From Bacteroidota bacterium (GTDB lineage: Bacteria > Bacteroidota > Bacteroidia > Bacteroidales > B39-G9): DNA of 12,381 nt. The position numbers were made by a program, and so were the translations under genes. Where the stretch lies: assembly GCA_003648455.1 (NCBI GenBank), contig QMPG01000062.1, forward strand, positions 1 through 12,381, in the 5' to 3' direction. This document shows, piece by piece, positions 8,033-12,381 of the stretch (the stretch's first letter is position 1; the number at the start of each line of letters is the position of its first letter). The notes under the pieces are model-generated. The model had not been told where the DNA came from. It did not search any database and saw only the letters and a program-made list of their open reading frames with translations.

Positions 8033-8079
8033 ATTATGAAAAAAAATATAGATTATTCTACTATATTTTTTTTCATAAT
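8033..8079. repeat. Perfect 19-bp inverted repeat with 9-nt loop
   Basis: The left arm 8033-8051 (ATTATG, eight A, TATAG) and the right arm 8061-8079 (CTATA, eight T, CATAAT) are exact reverse complements around ATTATTCTA. The element ends 4 bp before the -7 box of the helicase gene and so overlaps the expected -33 region. It could be an operator, a cruciform, or a transcript hairpin. Confidence 0.9.
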
Positions 8080-8082
8080 AGT

Positions 8083-8090
8083 TAATTTTG
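8083..8090 (+). promoter_or_regulatory. Candidate -7 promoter box TAATTTTG for the helicase gene
   Basis: Exact TAnnTTTG match, giving a leader of roughly 20 nt before the GTG at 8119. No clear TTTG -33 element exists at the right spacing; that place is filled by the T8 arm of the palindrome. Confidence 0.45.
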
Positions 8091-8118
8091 AAGTTTTAAT
8101 GTTAAAATAATTAGTATT

Positions 8119-10452
8119 GTGAATAATAGCTATTTAGAAGAATTAAACACTGTGCAGCGCGATGCAGTAACCAATGTTAAAGGCCCGGAGTTAGTTATTG
8201 CGGGAGCAGGATCAGGAAAAACAAGAGTATTGACTTATAGAATAGCTCATTTATTGACATTAGGTGTTTATTCAAATTCAATTTTAGCTTTAACTTTTAC
8301 CAACAAGGCTGCAAAAGAAATGAAAGAACGTATTGTCTCGTTGGTTGGTATTGATGTAGCTAAAAATTTATGGATGGGAACTTTTCACTCATTGTTTTCA
8401 AAAATTTTACGCTTCGAAGCTGAGAAGCTGGGATTTACATCAAATTATACGATTTATGATACTGCCGATACAAAAGGTCTGATTAAATCAATAATTAAAG
8501 ATTTACATCTTGACGAAAAAGAGTATCAGCTTAATGTTGTTTTAAACAGAATATCGTCGGCAAAAAATAATTTAATTACTGCTGAGGCGTATAAAAGTAA
8601 TGCGCAAATAATTGAGCGCGACAGGAGTAGCAAAAAACCGGAGATAGCCCGCATCTACGAAATTTATTCTAGCAAATGCAAAAGAGCAGATGCAATGGAT
8701 TTCGATGATTTGTTGTTAAACACAAATATTTTGTTTCGCAATTTTCCGGATGTGCTAAATAAATACCAAAAAAAGTTTTCATATATTTTAGTTGATGAGT
8801 ATCAGGATACAAATTTTTCGCAATATCTTATTGTTAAAAAATTAGCAGAAAAGCATAATAATATATGTGTTGTTGGTGACGATGCTCAAAGTATTTACTC
8901 TTTTAGAGGTGCCAAAATTGAGAATATACTAAATTTTAGAAACGATTATCCTGATTATAAACTTTTTAAGCTGGAGCAGAATTACCGCTCTTCGCAAATT
9001 ATTGTAAATGCTGCAAACAGTCTGATAAAAAAGAATAAAGACCAGATTGAAAAAGTTGTTTTCAGCGAAAAGGAGCAAGGCGAAAAAATAAAAGTAGTAA
9101 GAGCTCTTACCGATAAAGAAGAAGGTTTTGAAGTGGCCAGTTCGATAATTAATACAAAATTAGGAAAGCAAATTGACTATAAGGATTTTGCAATTTTATA
9201 CAGGACAAATGCTCAGTCGAGGGTTTTTGAAGAATCGTTTCGCAAATTCGATATCCCTTATAAAATTTACGGAGGCTTATCTTTTTATCAACGTAAGGAA
9301 ATAAAAGATTTGATAGCATATTTCAGACTTATTGTTAATCATAACGATAATGAGTCGTTTAAGCGAATAATTAATTACCCTGCACGTGGAATTGGGAAAA
9401 CCACTCTAGCTAAAATAGCTCTGTCGGCTGATAATAATAATGTAAATTTTTGGGATATTGCAACTAATACTGAAAAATACAGTTTGGGTGTTAATCAGGG
9501 GACATTGGTTAAAATAAATAATTTTGTTAACTATATTAAAGAAAATTCTGAAAAAGTAGCAGAAACATCAGCTTACGATTTTGCATATTCAATAGCTAAA
9601 ACATCGGGAATAATAAACGACCTGAATGCTGAAAAATCAGCTGAGAACATTGTTAAACAAGAAAATATTCAGGAGCTTTTAAATGCTGTTAAAGATTTTG
9701 AAGAGAGCGACGAGAATAAAGATAAGCTGGTAACTCTCGATCAATATCTGCAAAACGTTTCATTACTCACAAATGTTGATAATGAGAAGGAAGAAGATTT
9801 GAATAAAGTTACATTAATGACAATTCATTCTGCAAAAGGATTGGAGTTTAAATATGTGTATATAGTCGGTGTTGAGGAAGAACTTTTCCCTTCGCATATG
9901 TCAACTTCTACAAGACAAGAATTAGAAGAGGAGAGGAGATTGTTCTACGTGGCAATTACACGTGCCGAAAAACAAGTTCAGATTTCGTATGCTCTCAATC
10001 GTTATAAATGGGGCGTGTTGTCTGATTGCAGGCCAAGTCGTTTTATAAATGATATAGATATAAAATATTTGGAATTACCTGAGGAAGAGCCTGATGTTGA
10101 ACAAGACGATGATGATTTTAATGATTTTAAACTTAAATATAAACCTAAATATAATTATAGAAATAATTCTAGCAAAACAAAAGCAAAGCCCGCAACAGTA
10201 AGCGTACATCCAAGTAAGAAATTTACAAAATTGAATGAAGCTAAAGTTAAGATAACTCCTGATGCCAATTTTGTTGCTGATGACCCCAAAAAAATTCAGA
10301 TGGGAATGAGTGTCGAACATCAACGTTTCGGTATTGGTAAAGTAGTAAGTCTCGAAGGTGAATTCCCAAACATTAAAGCAATGGTCTTTTTTCAAACATC
10401 AGGACAAAAGCAATTGTTGCTTAAATTTGCTAAACTGAGAATTGTAAAATAA
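8119..10452 (+). CDS. ATP-dependent DNA helicase PcrA/UvrD (superfamily 1A)
   Basis: This 777-residue 3'-5' DNA helicase acts in nucleotide excision and mismatch repair and in removing stalled complexes. All SF1A motifs are present: Q-motif Gln13; Walker A AGAGSGKT (28-35); Ia LALTFTNKAAKEM; GTFHSL (87-92); Walker B VDEYQD (225-230); III GDDAQSIYSFRGA (253-265); IV QNYRSS (287-292); YRTNAQSR (361-368); V TIHSAKGLEF; VI EERRLFYVAITRAE. An acidic linker (~654-670) leads to a C-terminal Tudor-like element (GMSVEHQRFGIGKVVSLEG, 729-747), the part known in PcrA to contact RNA polymerase. The length is normal for the family. GTG is chosen because the Q-motif lies just after it, an in-frame stop (8089-8091) precedes it, and the nearest upstream ATG is in another frame and stops at once. 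Whether to call it pcrA or uvrD is a naming choice. Confidence 0.95.
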   Translation: MNNSYLEELNTVQRDAVTNVKGPELVIAGAGSGKTRVLTYRIAHLLTLGVYSNSILALTFTNKAAKEMKERIVSLVGIDVAKNLWMGTFHSLFSKILRFEAEKLGFTSNYTIYDTADTKGLIKSIIKDLHLDEKEYQLNVVLNRISSAKNNLITAEAYKSNAQIIERDRSSKKPEIARIYEIYSSKCKRADAMDFDDLLLNTNILFRNFPDVLNKYQKKFSYILVDEYQDTNFSQYLIVKKLAEKHNNICVVGDDAQSIYSFRGAKIENILNFRNDYPDYKLFKLEQNYRSSQIIVNAANSLIKKNKDQIEKVVFSEKEQGEKIKVVRALTDKEEGFEVASSIINTKLGKQIDYKDFAILYRTNAQSRVFEESFRKFDIPYKIYGGLSFYQRKEIKDLIAYFRLIVNHNDNESFKRIINYPARGIGKTTLAKIALSADNNNVNFWDIATNTEKYSLGVNQGTLVKINNFVNYIKENSEKVAETSAYDFAYSIAKTSGIINDLNAEKSAENIVKQENIQELLNAVKDFEESDENKDKLVTLDQYLQNVSLLTNVDNEKEEDLNKVTLMTIHSAKGLEFKYVYIVGVEEELFPSHMSTSTRQELEEERRLFYVAITRAEKQVQISYALNRYKWGVLSDCRPSRFINDIDIKYLELPEEEPDVEQDDDDFNDFKLKYKPKYNYRNNSSKTKAKPATVSVHPSKKFTKLNEAKVKITPDANFVADDPKKIQMGMSVEHQRFGIGKVVSLEGEFPNIKAMVFFQTSGQKQLLLKFAKLRIVK

Positions 10453-10480
10453 GAATAAGACTTATTTTATTTTACATTTT
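10452..10480 (+). terminator. Weak AT-only hairpin with T-rich tail after the helicase gene
   Basis: AGAATAA at 10452-10458 can pair with TTATTTT at 10462-10468 around GAC, followed by a T-rich tail. The stem has only one G-U and otherwise A-T pairs, so it is at best a weak intrinsic terminator. Confidence 0.3.
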
Positions 10481-10564
10481 TTGCTTTTTCTAATGCTTCT
10501 ATTATCAGATAAACAGTTGAACAAGGGGTTTAAAGTTTCTGATTTTTTTGCTCTGTGTATGGCT

Positions 10565-10616
10565 TTAACCTGCTTCATGCAAAAAACGAAGTGAATTGCA
10601 TGAATTAGCGGGTTAA
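10565..10616. repeat. Two-part hairpin, 18 bp with a 3-nt bulge
   Basis: TTAACCTGC (10565-10573) pairs with GCGGGTTAA (10608-10616) with one G-U pair, and TTCATGCAA (10574-10582) pairs perfectly with TTGCATGAA (10596-10604). The bulge is TTA and the loop has 13 nt. The stem is more G/C-containing than its surroundings, so folding should be stable. Confidence 0.75.
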
Positions 10617-10636
10617 TTTTCAGTCTTGATTTTTTG

Positions 10637-10662
10637 TAACTTTTTTATCAAGAAAAAAGTTA
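10637..10662. repeat. 10-bp inverted repeat with 6-nt loop and competing stem
   Basis: TAACTTTTTT (10637-10646) pairs with AAAAAAGTTA (10653-10662). The loop ATCAAG (10647-10652) is itself the reverse complement of CTTGAT at 10625-10630, so two mutually exclusive stems are possible. This may be a terminator or a repeat-element end. Confidence 0.65.
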
Positions 10663-10730
10663 AAGTAAAGATGCAGAAAATTTTCCAAATCTACGAGGGG
10701 TCACTTTAAAATTAGGGGGGACTACAATAA

Positions 10731-11207
10731 AATAATATAGATAAAGCAAAATTTAATGAGGTAGATATTTTTCTTAGTGAATTAATAGATTCGTTAAGAA
10801 ATAGGTTAGGGGTTAATTGGATTGTAAAAAGAGATGATATAAAAAAGAAATGGAGTACTATAAAAGTATTTCATAAAAATTGGTTGCCTAGTTCTGCAAT
10901 ATCTATACAAGGTCAATCATATTTTTGGAAAAACGTGACTATAATTGGATTGATAGCATCTAAAAAATCAGAAATTAGACATCAATTAGAATCCTCATTA
11001 AATGAAAGTGATTTAATGAAAATAAGAAAGGAATATCCTAGAGAATCAAAGGGCTGGTTTTTTTATCGTCATTTTTTTAATTTAGGTAACGATACTCAGT
11101 TTCCTAAATTATTGTTAAAAGAAAGAAAAGCGGAATTTATAAAAAGTCTTTCGTCTGAAATTATTGAATTATCAAAAAAAATAGAAATGCATTTAATTTC
11201 TGAATGA
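10731..11207 (+). pseudogene. 5'-truncated hypothetical gene, possibly the C-terminal part of a PD-(D/E)XK nuclease-like protein
   Basis: The frame is open from just after a TAA at 10728-10730 to the TGA at 11205-11207, about 158 codons, but contains no ATG or GTG that could start it. The only conventional alternative is a TTG at 10884, which would cut off clearly protein-like sequence before it (FLSELIDSLRNRLGVNW, IKKKWSTIKVFHKNW). Later parts include AISIQGQSYFWKN, GWFFYRHFFNLG and a charged helical tail ending IEMHLISE. The pattern of a W/F-rich strand, a WFFYRHF-type block and a terminal helix faintly recalls C-termini of PDDEXK_4-type nuclease-fold proteins; this is a weak guess, and no catalytic residues are present in this piece. 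It is most simply the 3' end of a gene whose 5' half was replaced by the repeat-like DNA upstream. Confidence 0.5.
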
Positions 11208-11423
11208 GGATTGAAAAATATGTGTGGTAACAAAAAACATAGGTCATCTGGCAAATTGTGCTATATTAAGGTTGCATTGCATTTAGTTAACGGCTTGTTT
11301 GTGAAGAGTGACATGCTTTGAAATTGCCTGATATTTAAACCGTTGACACCAATACAGGAAAGACGAAGCAGAGTAAAAAAATAATAAAAAAAATCAAAAT
11401 TAATTGTTTGTGTACATATAGCA

Positions 11424-11453
11424 CGACTTGTCCCGACTTATCGCGATTTGTTT
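11424..11453. repeat. Three imperfect 10-bp direct repeats
   Basis: CGACTTGTCC, CGACTTATCG and CGATTTGTTT follow each other without a gap. A period of 10 bp puts each copy on the same helix face, as in some regulator arrays, but three decaying copies could also be chance. Confidence 0.5.
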
Positions 11454-11484
11454 TTTTGTCTATACACAGGCAAACACAAAAAAA
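11451..11484. repeat. 9-bp A/T hairpin
   Basis: TTTTTTTGT (11451-11459) is the exact reverse complement of ACAAAAAAA (11476-11484) with a 16-nt loop. It is weak because it is nearly all A-T. Confidence 0.45.
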
Positions 11485-11569
11485 ATAAAAACAGCAGTTT
11501 TGTTTTCAACCTTCTGTGATAATTTATACTTTTATGTATTGAATTATTTTGAGTAGCTTTTTCAAAAGA

Positions 11570-11632
11570 TAAGCATTTGCAATTAGCATGAGCCAATGCT
11601 TAACCAAAAATTGGCAAGAGTGCAGTTTTGCC
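11570..11632. repeat. Cluster of three inverted repeats upstream of the WYL regulator gene
   Basis: TAAGCATT (11570-11577) pairs with AATGCTTA (11595-11602). CCAA (11604-11607) pairs with TTGG (11611-11614). GGCAA (11613-11617) pairs with TTGCC (11628-11632). They end 24 bp before the ATG at 11657. They could be binding sites for the dimeric WYL protein or parts of a recombination site; neither is shown. Confidence 0.5.
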
Positions 11633-11656
11633 TAATCACAAAAAAGATTGATAATT

Positions 11657-12381
11657 ATGTCTAAACACGGAACTATAAGAAGATATACTCTTGAAATTGA
11701 AAAAATAAGAAGAGGACAATTTCCTTCTTTTCAGGAAATTAAAAATTATTTGTTCGATCATGGTTTTGAAATTGGAGATAGAACAATACAAAGGGATATT
11801 GAACAAATAAGATTCGAATTTGGTATTGAAATTACATATAGTAAAAATAAAAATGGATATTTTATCGACTATGAGAACAGCATAAATATTGAATCGTTTT
11901 TTAGATTTTTAGAAATAGTAAACACGGCTGAATTATTAACAGAAAGCTTAAAAGAAAGCAAGGATGCTCTTAAACATATTTCATTTGACACAGGTGGCGG
12001 ATTAAAAGGAATTGAAAACCTAAAGCCATTATTAAAGGCGATAAAAGATAGCAGAAAAATTTCTTTTAATCATTTTAATTTTCACACTAACAAAACACGG
12101 AAATATTCACTAAAACCGTATTTATTAAAAGAATATCAAAATAGGTGGTATGTTGTAGGCTTAATAGGAAATCTACGAGAATTCCGAACTTTTGGGATAG
12201 ACAGAATTGAAGATTTAGAAGTAAAACCGGAAACATTTAAAGTCGATCATAAACTTAATCCGATTGATATGTTTGAAAAAACAATAGGTTTAGTTTATTC
12301 TTATAACACCTTGCAAAATGTAATTCTTTCATTTACACCAACACAAGGAAAGTATATTAAAACTTTGCCTTTACATACATC
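11657..12381 (+). CDS. WYL-domain transcriptional regulator, C-terminus cut off by window edge
   Basis: The frame runs from the ATG at 11657 to the right edge (241 codons plus two bases). Residues ~1-70 form a DeoR-like winged helix-turn-helix (FPSFQEIKNYLFD, then recognition region DRTIQRDIEQIRFEFGIEI and the wing NKNGYFI). Residues ~123-190 are the WYL domain: ISFNHFNFHTNKTRKYSLKPY, RWYVVGLIGNLREFRTFGID, with the signature WYL varied to WYV at 164-166. Residues from ~205 begin the WCX extension. Family members sense nucleic-acid ligands or second messengers and act as dimeric repressors or activators; many sit beside CRISPR, BREX or other defence genes. Typical full length is ~300-340 residues, so roughly a quarter is missing. 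No exact -7 box precedes it. Its targets are probably downstream, outside the window. Confidence 0.88.
   Translation, partial: MSKHGTIRRYTLEIEKIRRGQFPSFQEIKNYLFDHGFEIGDRTIQRDIEQIRFEFGIEITYSKNKNGYFIDYENSINIESFFRFLEIVNTAELLTESLKESKDALKHISFDTGGGLKGIENLKPLLKAIKDSRKISFNHFNFHTNKTRKYSLKPYLLKEYQNRWYVVGLIGNLREFRTFGIDRIEDLEVKPETFKVDHKLNPIDMFEKTIGLVYSYNTLQNVILSFTPTQGKYIKTLPLHT

Larger units (their letters stand above)
7807..8118. other. Divergent intergenic region with palindrome, upstream of PcrA/UvrD
   Basis: This 312-bp AT-rich spacer lies between divergent genes. It contains a perfect 19-bp inverted repeat (8033-8079) and a promoter box (8083-8090) on the helicase side. I found no exact -7 box for the PKD-protein gene. 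Confidence 0.6.
10453..10730. other. Structured non-coding stretch, probable dispersed-repeat DNA
   Basis: No convincing gene is present. It holds two hairpins (10565-10616 and 10637-10662), G-runs at 10697-10700 and 10715-10720, and short frames that look accidental. Its composition and hairpins differ from the helicase gene before it. I think it is a remnant of a repeat or inserted element, because it ends where a start-less coding frame begins; the family is unidentified. Confidence 0.5.
11208..11656. other. Non-coding spacer with several small dyads and a short direct repeat
   Basis: There are 449 bp without a credible gene. It contains a 7-bp long-range dyad (TTAACGG near 11287 with CCGTTGA near 11342), a 10-bp-period direct repeat (11424-11453), an A/T hairpin (11451-11484) and a cluster of dyads just before the next gene (11570-11632). 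It resembles repeat-derived or recombination-prone accessory DNA; no known element is recognised. Confidence 0.5.

Noticed and set aside
8003..8110. 35-codon frame (MNMSKKQLNQIMKK...) just before the helicase
   Set aside because: The perfect 19-bp dyad and the promoter box of the helicase lie inside it, and the AT-rich composition makes such a frame likely by chance. A leader peptide cannot be excluded but has no support.
10075..10395. Minus-strand open frame of 106 codons
   Set aside because: It is opposite the C-terminal linker and Tudor-like end of the helicase, rich in Phe/Ile/Cys as expected for a shadow frame.
10493..10594. 33-codon frame (MLLLSDKQLNKGFKVSDFF...)
   Set aside because: It overlaps the 18-bp bulged hairpin and lies in repeat-like DNA; no start signal or family is seen.
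10884..11207. TTG-started 107-residue protein
   Set aside because: The frame is open and protein-like for 51 codons further upstream, so TTG at 10884 is probably not the true start; I list the frame as a 5'-truncated gene instead.
11220..11321. 33-codon frame (MCGNKKHRSSGKLCYIK...)
   Set aside because: It is short, has no recognisable domain and lies in the dyad-rich spacer; it looks like an open frame within repeat DNA.
11284..11345. Integron attC-like site (GTTAAC ... CCGTTGA dyad)
   Set aside because: The arms are only 7 bp with one G-U pair, and the R/L core boxes of attC sites are not convincingly present.

Overview
The window is AT-rich DNA with the marks of the phylum Bacteroidota, probably a free-living or marine Bacteroidales/Marinilabiliales-like organism; the rank below phylum is inference. 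The signs are exact TAnnTTTG -7 promoter boxes, start codons without Shine-Dalgarno sequences, a type IX secretion (T9SS) type B sorting domain, and GEVED, choice-of-anchor-J and Ig-like repeat modules in a surface protein.

Layout. Positions 1-4139 (minus) hold most of a very large secreted protein. It has a clostripain-like (C11) cysteine protease head, a GEVED domain, an FnIII domain interrupted by a choice-of-anchor-J module, and at least five ~110-residue Ig-like repeats; its C-terminus lies outside the window. Divergent from it, 4478-6049 (plus) is a secreted GH13 alpha-amylase-type glycosidase with an intact catalytic triad. Next come two minus-strand serine tRNA genes (anticodons CGA and GGA), each with its own promoter box. 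Upstream of them on the same strand is a 444-residue T9SS-exported PKD-domain protein (6472-7806). A 312-bp divergent spacer holding a perfect 19-bp inverted repeat leads to a PcrA/UvrD helicase (8119-10452, plus, GTG start).

From 10453 to the right edge the sequence changes character. There are structured non-coding stretches (10453-10730 and 11208-11656) with several hairpins. Between them is a coding frame without a start (10731-11207), which looks like the 3' part of a larger gene. At the edge is the N-terminal two thirds or so of a WYL-domain transcriptional regulator (11657 onward). This end looks like accessory or repeat-derived DNA inserted after the housekeeping helicase, and the regulator may govern genes beyond the window.

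The genes do not form one pathway. The protease, the amylase and the PKD protein are all exported and fit a polymer-degrading surface lifestyle; the tRNAs and the helicase are housekeeping. No complete new system is visible. The points most worth a second look are the C33 anticodon loops in both serine tRNAs, the perfect palindrome before the helicase, the start-less gene, and whatever the WYL regulator controls.
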